64,000 nt of DNA, taken from Fistularia commersonii (taxonomy: Eukaryota; Chordata; Actinopteri; Syngnathiformes; Fistulariidae). The translations under genes and the position numbers were made by a program. How positions within the stretch are numbered: the first letter of the stretch is position 1; each line of letters starts with the position of its first letter. Below, piece after piece: positions 36,501 through 48,800 of this stretch. The DNA lies in NCBI GenBank assembly GCA_037954325.1, contig JBBMNZ010000018.1, forward strand, positions 7,123,501 through 7,187,500, read 5' to 3'. A model generated the notes under the pieces. It saw nothing but the letters and a program-made list of their open reading frames with translations, was not told the origin of the DNA and did no database searches.

Positions 36501-37859
36501 CAAAAACAGAATTGAATGAAAAGTTAATCATTGTTTGTTTAAGCCATTATGGATAAAAATAAGGGAAAACAAACAAAAAGATACAAAACTTTAGAACTGG
36601 TATAGATTTTTTGGTCAACATTTGATTTGACATGAAACTAAAGAATACACAAGCGTTGCTTTTAAAATATTTGGAGCTAATGTTTGATGGTTGTTACTTG
36701 CATTATTTGCCCATCTTCACAACAGATTTCATACAATCTATGTACTCTGTACTTCTTCATTCTTCTGGGCCATATGTCATTCATTGTGAGGATTTATATA
36801 AGTTACACTTAAATAATTTATGTCTTGAAAACCAAAGTCAGGATTTTATCAAGCCATCCAAGTATAGGTAATGTGGGGAGAAAGCCCTAAAAATGATCAA
36901 AATCCTAATTTAATTTTGCTTCTCTCAAGGACATAAATCTGACCTTGGCAATATTTGACTCACTCTAGAGGGTATATAGAAATTGCATAAACAACCCATG
37001 TAAATCGTGGTGAGTTAACATATATATAAATGAAAAGTTTTTACTTACAGGGAACGTGGATCATGATTTATGACATAATACACATATTTTAGTCCACTTT
37101 TCCAAATAAACAAATATTCTGTTCCTCATTGAAGGACACATGTCAAATTTAGGTTTTAATAATAAGTGACAGACATGTTGAATAGGTACTTTCTTTTGCA
37201 GAGTTTATTAATTGGATGTTGGCATGATTAAGGAAAAAACAAAACTTGTAACTAAGTCCTCCCTCTGAACTATATCATTTGTGCTGGTCTTGTTGAAGGA
37301 GATAAGTATCAGTTGCATAAACAACAAGATTTATAAAAAAATATTTGTAAACCTAAAAGCTTACACCCTGGAGGCCCAGCCATGTTAGGGTAAAAGGGGC
37401 AAATTGAAAGAAAAAGCTGCAACATGCTCATGCAGAAAAAAATTTGATGGATTTAATGCAGTTTAGATTCATGGTATAACATAAGTAATACTCACGAGAA
37501 ATCATTATGCCTTGGTTGACCGTATTGACGGGATGCTGCATTCTCACTAGCTGAGCGCTCCCGTCGCAACCGTCCTTGGGGCCGCAACTACAAGAACAAT
37601 GACAACTTATTTATCTTAGTTGAGATTTACTATTATCAAATGACTTGATGACTTGTTGATTTTTTACTTACCTCATTGTCTGGAGCAGATGGAGCTGGTT
37701 GCTCTTCTTCTAGGAAATCTAGTGGCCGCTCATTAAGGGTGAGGATTCTGGGTGGTGTCTTCAATGACAGTGTGTCTAAAGGAGTCGACTGGATCAAGTC
37801 TAGGTCTCTGGGTCTGGGAAACTGGGGGTCATTACTGTCTCCTGATGAATGACAGCGTG

Positions 37860-37950
<91 letters not shown>

Positions 37951-38856
37951 ATTACTTTCTATAACTTCAAATGATATATAATGGCATTAAGTCTGATTGA
38001 TGTGTGTTCAGGATTTTTTTTTTTTAATCCAAAAAGACAAAACAAAAATGCATAATGTTTCAATTGGTGTTTTTGATTTAGTTTTCTGACCAGAAACCAA
38101 TTACAACAATATTTATATGTGATCATGGTCAAGGTAATTCCAACATATGATTGGACTGTAACTACTTATTGCATGGTACCGGTATATGTCAAGTTTAGAA
38201 AACAATTCAACATCAAACAGACAATCACATGTCTAAAAGCTTTCCAACTAAATACTGAGACATCCGATTCGATTGAACATAAAAATCAGGCTCGCATTAA
38301 TGTTGAGACTGACAGAATATCGAAAGCAAGACATTTTAAAATCTTGTGTTTAATAGAACATTTGGCTGTTTGGAAGATTTGGGGTTTCAGTTTGATGAAA
38401 ATATTAACTTAAGACATAAAATGTCAATGTCAGCAGCCACAGTATTCAAGAAGGGATTACACTAAAATATTGAGCTTGAAAAGTTTATGGTATACCACCT
38501 CTCGTTGTCCTGTTGACTTATCTGTGATCTAGCTAAATAGAAAACAAATTAAATAACCATGACAGTAATCAGTTAAACGAGCTCAAAGCCTGCAGCGACT
38601 CAAGATAATAGGCAACAATGGCGTGAAATAAGTCTGGCCAACCTGTGATCACAAGCCTCTCTGGGACCTGCATTATGACACTGTGAAGAGGCTCCTGTGG
38701 GCCAACATTCGGGTCCTCGCGGGCTTGAGGCGCCACTTTGAGCATCTCAGGGATCCGCATTCTCTGGCTGATCCCTTCCGTATACTCCAGTTCGTACTGA
38801 ATACGGTTTATTTCCGCCATCTCTGACGTAGGGGAAGGAAACGCTGCTCCGTTCAT
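33529..38856 (-). CDS. mff: Mitochondrial fission factor
   Basis: Tail-anchored receptor that recruits Drp1 to mitochondria and peroxisomes. Coding exons: 38856-38643, 37841-37672, 37587-37496, 35668-35504, 34089-34033, 33832-33748, 33660-33529. They total 915 nt (304 aa plus stop) and all phases agree. Landmarks are AAFPSPTSEMAEINRIQYE and YTEGISQRMRIPE (the Drp1-binding N-terminal repeat region), VIMQVPERLV, RDLDLIQSTPL, PRILTLNERPLDFLEEE, the second conserved block SGVLSFIQSTTRRAYQQVLE, a coiled coil (about 255-281) and a C-terminal membrane anchor (about 284-302) ending WVWLRR. An in-frame TGA upstream of the first ATG fixes the start. The exons expand roughly to a mid-length isoform; longer mammalian isoforms have extra exons between ours 3 and 4, which I did not find. 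Exon 4 begins at a CAG acceptor directly after an in-frame TAA. Confidence 0.95.
37865..37948. repeat. (CA)42 microsatellite beside the mff exon 2 acceptor
   Basis: 84 bases of pure CA, reading (TG)42 on the transcribed strand of mff. It ends 23 bases upstream of the exon 2 acceptor at 37842. The remaining stretch is a weak pyrimidine tract. Confidence 0.95.
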
Positions 38857-39480
38857 TGGGTCCCGAGAAATGATTCGATGAGTTTGTCAGCGAAGCAGTT
38901 CAAATTATTGGCCACACTGTCCTGTAAAAATTCGAGTTGAAGCACACAACAGTTTTTTTTAATATATTTTTACTGACAATTCCCTGTCACATGCATGAAT
39001 GGAAGAGTCTGTGGTAGCTGAAGAGCCGTAGGCACAGGTTTGAAATGTACAAAGACTGAGTCATGACGACCACAGTGCCTTGTGACGTTTAAGTGGAACG
39101 CACGAGGTGTTGACAACGTTAGCGGTTTAAGAGAACATTGCAGCAAAATATTTACTGGTCTTTTTATCGTTAATTCAGCAAATTACTTAGAGGCTAAAAC
39201 AATAGCAAGTGCATGCAATATGACTTTTTCAACTAAACGTCCACTATTATTTACGTACGACACAGTTTCGGTTTGGTGGTTTACAGCAAAACAATGACGC
39301 CACAGACTCGACGCCAATCGTAATAATATTTTACCCTCAATGAGAATTAGCTTCCAACAAAACGGTGTAATATCAAGTTCACACGCTCATATAACTTACA
39401 GTTTGGCGATGGGGCTCTATCTCCTTAGATTTCTGTAACTCAATCCCGAAGCGAAACGACCAATTTTACCGTTGATGGGG
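38857..39480 (-). promoter_or_regulatory. mff 5' UTR with an intron, and promoter area
   Basis: A TTTTTACAG acceptor at 38922 opens the UTR part of the first coding exon (38857-38921). A GTAAGT donor at 39399-39394 suits a non-coding first exon ending at 39400. This fits a spliced leader; the transcription start is unknown. Confidence 0.5.
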
Positions 39481-40592
39481 CTAGTTCAAAAGAATACTAT
39501 AGTATAACTAGCTAACGTGAAGACGTCTTCCTATGTTGACATGGGGGAGGAAACTCGCGCGAACCTTCCTTACTGTAAGAGGAAGTGAGGTAACTATAGA
39601 AAAATCATTCAAATTAAAAGCACAATACGGTGAGTGAGGTTCGCCAGAAGGTGACCCAATTGAGATTATTTTTAATTCAGCTTGTTCTTTTAAACGTTTC
39701 TGTTGCAACATTGAACTAGTTTTTGCATTGCTCTAAATTATAGTATGTGCAGGTACGTTTTTTTCTTGTTGGATATAGATAATAGTGTAGCCGAGGGTTT
39801 GTGAAAGTCGCCGATACTAAAATTATTGGTTTCTCGAGTCGGCTCTCGAAAAGCGGTGAAGATAATGTTATAATGTCAAAATGTTAATATGACATGATAT
39901 ATCCAACAAGAGGTGCGCAAAAAGGAATGAGTCAATCACATGATCATGCTCTTTAAGAATGGTACCACAATTACATATTTGTAAACACATAGCGGATTTT
40001 TATTCAAACTCTACACAGGAGTGATAATAGACTATACTGTAGCGAGGGCGGGGACTGGCCAGCGGAACCCCAGAATCCTTTGCGACTGATGAGAACGATG
40101 ACTGTTTTGAGATTCTCTTAGTTCTATTTTAAAGAACTCCATGGTTGTATGGTTATAAAATGTTGTGTTCGATGTGTGAAAGTCGCCTATACTACGCACA
40201 ATGACAAAATAACAAACGCGGAGACTCCAGTTTTTCACGGGTAACGTCCCGCTCTTTATTTTTCTTTCGTATTCACACCATCACTACCCAGAAAAGCCCA
40301 CTTAACCACATTTCCGCTCTCTGTTAATGCTTCAAAATAAGAGCTCAGGGCATCTACTGTGGTTACAACTTGTAACAGGAACAATTCCAGAAAGATGTGA
40401 CAGAAGCGATAATAGCGGGAAAATAAAAACACACGCAAATCCCCTACCCAGTTGGGGATTGGTGCTAGATCGAAAAAGTCGACGAAAAGTGAAAAAAATC
40501 CGCACACCAAAAGAGCTTCAGAAAGAAAGCTATGTGTTTTTAATATTACACAAAAATTATTCTCGCATGCATGACGTTTCGAGCGAAACATA
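39481..40592. other. Intergenic, with a repeat that received a LINE
   Basis: GTGAAAGTCGCC-ATACTA occurs twice (about 39801 and 40177). From about 40440, sequence such as CATGACGTTTCGAGCGAAAC and GGCTCTTCCTCAGAT looks like part of a dispersed element, continued after 42690. Confidence 0.4.
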
Positions 40593-40607
40593 GGCTCTTC
40601 CTCAGAT

Positions 40608-42674
40608 TTTTTTGAACACAAATAGTATAAACAGATTAACATATGTACAAAGAAACATGGCACAGTAGAATCGAATGTCAATGATTCCAACGGGGATGAG
40701 GAAGCATGAGGACATAAGGACATTCGCTTTGTATGCAATCACATAACTGTACGAGTTAACAGTATTATAGGTTTGTGAGAAATGTTTAATGCTAGACGAA
40801 AAAGAAAACAAATAAAAACAAATAAATTAATTAAATAAATAAATGTCAAGGAGAATATAATATGTATTTAACTTGGTTCAAAAGGAATCTCTGTCATAAA
40901 ACTGTAAATATTGAACATTTTCGCAATCAGTTTGTGTGTATGAAGAACTTGGCCAGGCCTAAAATAACATTGACATAGAGTTCATCTCTTTGTTTCTTAA
41001 AAGTAAACCAAATGTCATATCATCTCTTGAGGAAGAAATTGGCAAAGATGGAAATTTGTCTTTAATCCATTTTAGCCCAAAAGCCTTGTACTTTTTTGCA
41101 TGAGAAAAGTATATGGTCTGTGGTTTCAATGTTGTCTTCACAAAATGTACAAATATTATCTTTAGTATTATCTTTAATATTAAATTCCCTCAATAATTCT
41201 TTGGATTGGTAGATGTCATTCATAATTTTGAAGTGGGTCTCTTTTGCCTCGGGGCGTATGGGTAGTCAGATACACAGTTCACTTGACTTAGGCCACCGGC
41301 TTTGTTGAATAAGTGGTTAGGAATACAATACTAAAAAGAATGATGATGCTTGATCCAGGATTTCAACCAAATCAATCACTTTCAGCCCTCCTGATCTTAT
41401 TTCTTTCACCATATGTGATTTTTTTTAGAAAATGTGGTCTGTTCCTCCAGATAAAGATAAACTTTATTTGGTTAATATATTTTATGAGTTGATTTGGAAT
41501 AGCAGTGGAATACACTGGGTATATACAGCTAGATAAACATTCCATTTTGGTCAAATATATCCGGCCTAATACTGACAAATTCTTTTGGAGTCATATATTC
41601 AATTTAGCTTTACTTTCATTGAGTTTAGATTCTGTGGTCTTGGACTGATTTAACTTTTGGTCCTTAGAAAGGAAAATACCCAAGTATTTCATTTCTGATT
41701 TAATAGGAACTCTGCATATTTTTTTCAGTGGTGAGTCATGAAGCTCAAAAAGTTCACATTTCTTTAAGTTTAAGGATAATCCTGAAGCCTTGGAAATGTT
41801 TTTAATTTTTTCAATGCTTATTGGGACTTGATGTTAATTTTTCAGAAATAAAGTTGTGTCATCTGCCAGCTGGCTAATAATAATTTCTGTAGCCAACACG
41901 TCTAACTTTTGGATATCATTACAATTTTTGATATATAAATGGCTAGCATTTCGGTAGCTAGTATAAATAAATAGGATGAGATGGGGCAAACTTGGGGGAT
42001 TCCCACATCCATATGGAAGCTTGGAGTGGTGCCACTTGGTAGGGTGACACAGCTACAGGTATTAATATTCTATTAGAGCCCACAGATCGCATTTCTAAAT
42101 TTTAATCAAAATCCAAAATGTTCGCGCGTTGCTAAGATAATTTGACCAAATCAAAGGCTTTATAAAAGTCTAAGGGGAATATGAAGCCATTATTCTCTAT
42201 GAGGTCTCTGTATTCAATGATGTCCATGACAAGCCTTGTATTATTGTGGATTAATCTTCCTCTAGAAAGCCCAAATGTGTCTCTGCAATAATGTCTGAGA
42301 TTCCTGATTGGAGATGGGAAACTAGGATGTAGGTAAACAATTTATAGTCCAAATTTCTGAGAGTGATGGGTCTTCTGTTTTACCGGGTTTTTGGATGGAA
42401 ATGATAAACCCATATCTCAATGTTGTTGGAAGTGAACAAGTTTCAAAGATTTCCAAGAAAACCTGAAAGGGAAGTTCCCTTATATCCTCCAGGAAATGTC
42501 TATAGAAGTCTCCTGTGAGACCATCTGAACCTGGAGCTTTATTGGGAGGTAGTCGACGCACTGCAGTGTCAAGTTCAGCAATTTCAGATGCTTATCACAG
42601 GTTTGCTTGTAGTTGTTGTCTATTTGGGGGATATATTGAGCAATATCTGTTAGAAAGGAGTCACAATCACTTTC
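40608..42674 (-). mobile_element. L1/Tx1-type LINE, 5'-truncated, with target duplication
   Basis: Flanked by the exact 15-bp repeat GGCTCTTCCTCAGAT (40593-40607 and 42675-42689), with a short T run at the left end as expected for a minus-strand poly-A tail. Coding remnants in order: LPPNKAPGSDGLTGDFYRHF, SLDFYKAFDLVKL, ISQLADDTTLFLKN, LNLKKCELFELHDS, MKYLGIFLSKDQKLN, and GRIYLTKMECLSSCIYPVYS to FIFIWRNRPHFLKK. They are interrupted by stops and shifts. Confidence 0.85.
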
Positions 42675-43085
42675 GGCTCTTCCTCAGATGCTTTTTGGAG
42701 ATTATTGTGGTGCCATTTTTAAAGCGATTGATCATGTGATTGATACCCTCCTTTTTTGTTATTTTTCCAATTCTTCCCCCCATGTACACATTCGAAAATC
42801 TACATTGTATGCTGCAACCCTTCGATCAAGATATTTTAAAGCCCCATGTCTGTGCATATTGTGGCGAGCTGGAGTTTATTACTGAGGCAATTGGAGTCTA
42901 AGCCAATTTACTATCAAGATTTATTCATTGCAATTGTCACACTATATTGTCGTTTAGTTCTGGTTGTGTATTTTTCACTCTCACTGTTCCTTTATTTTGT
43001 CTATTATTATCCCTGATGTTGTAGCTGCTGTTGTTTTTGTTGCTATCTATTTGTGGATGTATTGCTATCTTCTGTCTTCTGTCTC

Positions 43086-43140
43086 TATATTTATATTTAT
43101 ATTTATATTTATATTTATATTTATATTTATATTTATATTT
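43086..43140. repeat. TTTATA hexanucleotide microsatellite
   Basis: About nine units of ATTTAT. It creates artificial KYKYKY and IFIFIF reading frames. Confidence 0.9.
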
Positions 43141-43144
43141 GTAA

Positions 43145-43715
43145 ATGCTTAAGGAATTTCCCCTATGAGGATCATTCTCCATGGCCTCACCAAATTCCTC
43201 CGACGTCCGAGTTTTTGCCTTGGCAACCACCCCAGCTGCGTGCTGCCTGGCCTGTTGTTACCTGTCAGCTGCCTCCAGAGCCCCACAGGCCAGAAAAAAT
43301 TGGTAGGACTCCTCCTTCAGCTTGACCACATCCTTCACTGTTGGGATCCACCAACAGGTTCGGGTGTTACCGCCTTGACAGGCACTAACCACCTTATGGT
43401 TACAGCTCCAGTCTTCCACTTCAACAATGGAGGCAAGGAACAGACTCAATATCCCCCCGAATGTGGCTGAAGCTCTGCCAGAGTTTTCTGACAGGGGACT
43501 CCGCCAGACGTACCCTACAGACCCTCACAATGCGTTTGGGTCTGCTAGGTCTGACTGGCTACCTCCCTCACCATCAGAGCCAGCTCACCACCAGGTGGTG
43601 ATCAGTTGACTGCTCCGTCCCTCTCATCACCTGAGTGTCCAGAACATGTGGCCTCAAGTCCAATAACACAACCATAAAGTCAATCAGGTGTGCTGGTGCG
43701 CATTTATTTGTCCCC
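43145..43715 (-). mobile_element. Rex3 LINE internal fragment
   Basis: On minus: QGGNTRTCWWIPTVKDVVKL, KEESYQFFLACGALEAADR and AKTRTSEEFGEAMEND match the Rex3 region between endonuclease and RT. Upstream (higher coordinates) is a degraded endonuclease end. Confidence 0.7.
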
Positions 43716-43727
43716 AAGTTAGTTGGT

Positions 43728-43826
43728 GAGAGAAGAGGATAGGCTACATTGGATGAGATGGAGAAGGTTTATTCGCTGTTGCGACTCCTGAAGGGAGAGG
43801 CTGAAAGGAAGAGAAGAATTGATACA
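43728..43826 (+). mobile_element. RTE/BovB-type LINE 3' tail
   Basis: GGTGAGAGAAGAGGATAGGC ... GATGGAGAAGGTTTATTCGC ... GAAGGGAGAGGCTGAAAGG. It abuts Rex3 in the opposite orientation. Confidence 0.65.
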
Positions 43827-43920
43827 TTTATGACTACGGTTTAAATATAGCATTACAATGTAGTTTGAAGAAACAGCCCTTTTTCATAACTTTTACATTA
43901 TCTGTTTTTTTGTTAACTAG

Positions 43921-44041
43921 ACATTGATGAGTGCTTTGCAAAGGCCTCAGGCTGTGACCACTACTTTGTAAACACCCCAGGAACATGTGAGTGTTTTTGT
44001 AAGATGGGTTTCCGTTTGGACCAGAATCAGCATTCCTGCAT
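43921..44041 (+). pseudogene. Damaged calcium-binding EGF exon
   Basis: Follows an AACTAG acceptor and ends at a GTATGA donor. It encodes DIDEC then GCDHYFVNTPGTCECFC and KMGFRLDQNQHSC. In a calcium-binding EGF module the residue after HY should be the third cysteine; here it is Phe. A new Cys stands where Tyr is usual (GSYEC to GTCEC). The phase at its end does not fit the next exon. It probably belongs to a multi-EGF secreted or surface protein of the MEGF6 or EGFEM1 kind. Confidence 0.55.
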
Positions 44042-44127
44042 GTATGAGTAGAATTTATCTCATAGTTTAAAAGGGAAAAGTCTCACTATGTGTTTAGATG
44101 TTTTATACCACGTTTCTACTGTTTTAG

Positions 44128-44327
44128 CTTTGTATGACAGAGAATTGGAGGAAGAAGATATGAACGAGCAGTTAGAGTTCATAAATGACCAGATCTGCTT
44201 TACCAGAGGGTTCCAGAGTTTCTTAAGTACATGCCAGCCTTGGAATCCCAACATGGCAGTGATGATCGTCAGGAATTAGACTTTAAAAGAAAACCTCAAG
44301 GAGAACTCAAACTGGATGACCAAATAG
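44128..44327 (+). pseudogene. Helical linker exon of the EGF gene, frameshifted
   Basis: TTTTAG acceptor and GTAAAG donor. The first half reads LYDRELEEEDMNEQLEFIND. A one-base shift is then needed to continue as LLYQRVPEFLKYMPALESQ and LDFKRKPQGELKLDDQI. Both halves look like genuine helical coding sequence, so a frameshift mutation (or assembly error) near 44190 is likely. I cannot name the protein. Confidence 0.45.
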
Positions 44328-44419
44328 GTAAAGTTAAAAAAAAAGAACTAAAAAAAATGTCAGATAATGCTGAGAGAAACACAACCTTCAAGAAAATCTC
44401 ATAAGAAGGCAAAAAATAT

Positions 44420-44830
44420 AGTAATGTTAACATTACCAGTTTGTCTTTTTGGGAGTTCGTTCCACCACTGACGTGCCAAGACCGAGAAGAGCAGAGACCA
44501 ATTCGATCTGCAGCCAGGGGCTCGGAGTGATGGGATTGACAGTCGCCGAGAGGTGGCAGACCGGAGGGGACGGGTAGGGACATGTGGCTTGACCATATTC
44601 TGGAGATAAGACGGGGATGTCCCATTCACTGCCTGGTAGGCGAGCACCAGGTTCTTGAACCTGATGCGGGCGACTACCGGGAGCGAGTGTAGGAACATAA
44701 GAAGGGGAGTTGTGTGGGAGAATTTTGGATGGCTGAACACCAGGCAGGCTGGCGCTTTCTGAATAAGCTCCAGAGGCCCGATGGTCACTGCTGGGGAACC
44801 GGCAAGAAGCGTGGGTGAGTATCTGGGCTG
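44420..44830 (-). mobile_element. L2-like LINE C-terminal fragment
   Basis: The minus frame gives FSHTTPLLMFLHSLPVVARI, FKNLVLAYQAVNGTSPSYLQ, and RSATSRRLSIPSLR to RSNWSLLFSVLARQWWNELP. These are the conserved end of the L2-type reverse transcriptase ORF. It is partial and flanked by other repeats. Confidence 0.8.
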
Positions 44831-44929
44831 TATCCTCTGTGAGGAATCTTCCTGACGTTGTAATATACATACATAGGTATTGTTTGTTACATTTTTCCCC
44901 ACACCAATGCTTGGTGATAATTTGTTCAA

Positions 44930-45894
44930 CTTTTCATCACTGTACTCAGAATGCTTGAATTTTACACCTTTCTCATGCTTCAGTGAGACCTTTCACCCGA
45001 AAGTGTGTGTAATAAGCTAAAGGAAAGGATATCCTGAACATGAGAGGTGTATTTTATTTGCTTTCTTGTTGACAGGTAAGAGAATAATGAGGTAATAAAA
45101 GGAATAAAGGGAATGGTTTCATTCGACCCATTGATATAGCACATCTCATCAGGGTTAATTCTCATAAAAAACAAATACCGGTACCAGTACCCAAGACTTA
45201 ATTTGTATATTTTGCACTTTTCTAAAGGGAAAAATGTTTGGGAAATTAGTTTTAACCTATGAACTAATGACTGTAAAGTGCTTGTGTCCCCCATGGGTAA
45301 AAGGTTTGCTCTGCAAGGATAGTTTGTATGCACATAACGCCATACCTTTACAAAAAAAAAGGAAAACAAAATAACCTTTGTCATCCTTAAATATGTTCTG
45401 AAAACACATGTATTTTTTATTTTCATTTTAACTGTTATCAAGTCATAGAAATTGGCACATTATCCCTAAGCTTAGCAGATCCCCGGTATCATTCAAATTC
45501 ACAGGTTGTCCAAGGGACTATTTTGGAAAGCTACTGTATGTATGAGGAAGTGTAACTGTCATTGTCATCTTTGCTCCCCTGTATTAAATGGCCAACGCAG
45601 CCATTCGCAAAAGTATCTGACTATTATAAATCAGCTTTCTCATATGTGATTATGTTGTTGATGATGTATATATTAAAGTTCAAAACATTTTATGTATTTC
45701 ATTAAAAAAAGACAATATTAAACACTTGAAAAAGGGAGATTATCTTTGAAGGGAATGACTGTTTGGAAGTTGATAAAGGTTAGATTTTTCTCAATTACAG
45801 TATGTTAATTCCTCATCTTGATTTGAATATAGTTTTTACAATATCTACAAGTATTATGCCCTTCCTCAGCCCCCTGTCTGTTCAGATTCACTGT
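44930..45894. other. 3' flank of the EHD gene
   Basis: AT-rich; it probably includes the 3' UTR of the EHD2-like gene. No other recognisable feature. Confidence 0.4.
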
Positions 45895-48800
45895 TTAGTC
45901 TTTGTCATTGGTCACACCTACTCGTTTTGATGGTGGTATCAGGTGAGAGGGTAGCTCACGGGGAAGCCAATGGCCCTCCAGTTTTCCCTCAATAAGGTGG
46001 ACAGCTAAAGCAAACTCTGCATTGTCCAACATGCCATCACAATCTATATCTGACAGCCTCCAGATATGGGCAAGCACAGAGTGGGGCAAAAGCGTGGTGG
46101 TCATCCACTCTCTGACTTTGGTGCCAGTAAGTTTACCCTCATTTGGACTTAGGTTGTAGAAAATCTCATCATATTTTGGCTTATATTTTTCCACAACCCA
46201 TTCATCAGAATTATTTTCGCTACAGTCATCTTGATCAGAGAGTTCCTTAAAGGGATTGTTCCTAAAATGCTGTGGCCTGAATGTTTGCAGGAATGTACCA
46301 TCTAACACACTTGGGAGGGATTTCTTAATAAGTTCCTGTTGCTGAAGCAAGGGTACAAGGTTTGCAATGTCAGTGATCAGGAGTTTGTCCAGGGATGCCA
46401 TCAGGCTTGGTTTTAGTGTCTTGAACTTAGAGAAGTCTTGACCCAGAAGTTGCTCCTGAAAATGAATGTAATGTTGGACATATTGACTGAGAAACTGAGA
46501 TTCAGATTACATATATACATACATAGTTTGACTATCACCAATAGTGAAAGTTGGAGTTCTCTTTTGTGGTTTTCCCCACAGTGACCTAGCGCTAGGCAGA
46601 ACATTACAATCATATAATAGTAATAATTTAATTAATAATTTATCATCATTCTTATATTGCTCACAAAATTAGTTGGAGCCAATAGCAATTTTTAGAGAAA
46701 AAAATCTGAATACATTGGTTGATATTTTGTTGATATATTAAGAATATAGTGCCAGCAACTGTGAATTTGAATATGAAACACATTTGCAAAGCTTCACAGC
46801 AACTGTTTAGTCATCATCCATGTTTTTGACATTCTGATACTTTAAGCAGTCTTCGTATTGCATTACAGTTTAGCCAGTTTTGACACATGGCAACCAGCTG
46901 CATTGCACTTCAAGTGAATGTCCATAAGACAGCCTTTTAAGGTAAGACATACAAATTGTCCATATATCATTAAAACTGAATATGAAATATGAGTACTAGC
47001 CAATATTAGCAATGTAATAACTCTGGCCATGCAGCTTTAATGCAAATATGATGGATGAAGGGATTGATAAAGAATACAGAGCATAAATTACCTGCATCTT
47101 AGTGCAATCAGGGAAATCACCACCTGGAACACGATGTTGTTGCTGGATCTTGGTGAAAATTACAGGAAGCTGATAGATCAGATTGTGCTTCTTGCTTTCT
47201 TTGCAAAATACAGTTGGCATCTCCTTCTTCAGATAGCTAATGATGTGTGCATGAGCCTATTTGGGGACAGAGCACTAATCAGACCTTATAAAATATACTA
47301 GATAGATTATGTGAAAATAAGATTGATGTAATGAAAAGGTTTTACCCTCACGAGGCGGGCTCTTTTCACCAAGTCGTTCAGTTTTCGTACAGCTGCATTG
47401 CGTGGCAGGTTTCTGATGTCGGCCAGTAGATCCTCCTCTTCCAGTTCTATTAGTTCGTGATGGTCACATATCTTCCTGGGCTCTGACCAAAAAGATCCAA
47501 TATAAACCCTCAAAATTTCTGGGGTTCGAAAAACTTTTCCGAGTGACCACATGAGGGCACCATATACCCTCATGAGTTGCTGGGAGTCCACCCCATCAGC
47601 TTTGTTCAGAACGACGCGCAGCTTATCCTCATAGCCAAACAATGCCCCAAAGGCCCGCGTGAGCTCATCAGAAAATTCCAGTTTATGTGCATCAAACAGC
47701 AGGATGATTCGATCCACACGCTCGGCAAACCAGCGCAGTACTGCTGGGAAATCATAGCCTGAGAGAAAAGAATGAAAAACACAGGGTTTTCATCAACAGC
47801 TATAGGTAATGTGGCAAGTCTCACTGCCTCAAAAAATATGCAACGTATCCCAGTGGCCCTCTCTGGATTCAATCCATTATGGTTACACCCACAGATTCAT
47901 GTGTCCAAGGAAAGTGAGGCCTCCATTATTGTGGCTGAATTCCTTTAAACTCACTGTCAAATTATTTTCATCTGTTGTGTTTCTGACTCAAGTTCTTGAA
48001 TAATATGAAGATACAATTTGGTTTAGAGAAATAGGAGTATATTGGTGAAGATTCTACTAATGCTAGGAAGAAAGAGGAAAATTACCATTCCAATCTCACC
48101 TCGACTAAGTTTTCTCTTAGCAGCGGTTAAAATGCCAGGTGTGTCAATAATGCTGATGCTCTCAAGGACCTGGTTTGGCATTTGCACACATTGAAACCTG
48201 TTGGGAAATTCTGTATAAACATAAAGCATTCAAGAAATGTTCTTATCACAATTCATGTATCTTTATCTACCGATCTGCCATACCTGTTGAGGAATGAATT
48301 TCCAAAAGGGTCAAGGTTTCGGAAGGGCTTTTTTGGATCAACTGTCAGTGCATTCCCTGGTATGATTCCTTCTACATCATCATACATTAGCACTGTGAAG
48401 CAGTCAGTGGTAGGCTCCGGTCCAACTCTGCTTCCCAAGAAATCTTGTTCTATTAGATATCTAAGGACAAATACAGAAATACGCAAAATACCAGTGTTAG
48501 TATTCTCTATATTATATAACACACATATTATTTAACACTCTCTATAGCTAACACTATAGGGAGTGTTAGCATTCTCTATATTCATAGCTATGTTATTTCG
48601 ACTACTCACATGAAGACAGCCAGACGTGTGAGCACAAATTGCTTTCGTCCTTAAACTGGAACCTACCCCCATGATCGTAAATTTGAAGAAGTATAAAGGT
48701 GTTGCAGCTCAGTGGTAGAGCGCGTGTTTCACATGCATGAGGTCCTGGGTTCAATCCCTGGCACCTCCACTGTAAGTCGCTCTGGTTGAAAGTGTCTGCC

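Noticed and set aside
37636..37944. A 102-residue protein starting with Cys-Val repeats
   Set aside because: Its first part is the TG microsatellite in translation; only the part from 37841 down is mff exon 2.
40256..40738. A 160-residue minus-strand protein
   Set aside because: It crosses the LINE target-duplication boundary and lacks any domain; probably chance openness in repeat sequence.
42937..43230. A protein with KYKYKY repeats
   Set aside because: Hexamer microsatellite read as coding, joined to a Rex3 fragment.
44433..44870. A second 145-residue minus-strand frame
   Set aside because: Shadow frame of the L2-like RT fragment, whose real frame is one step away.
48698..48769. A functional tRNA-Val gene
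   Set aside because: Two acceptor-stem mismatches and direct fusion to a V-SINE core make it a SINE head.
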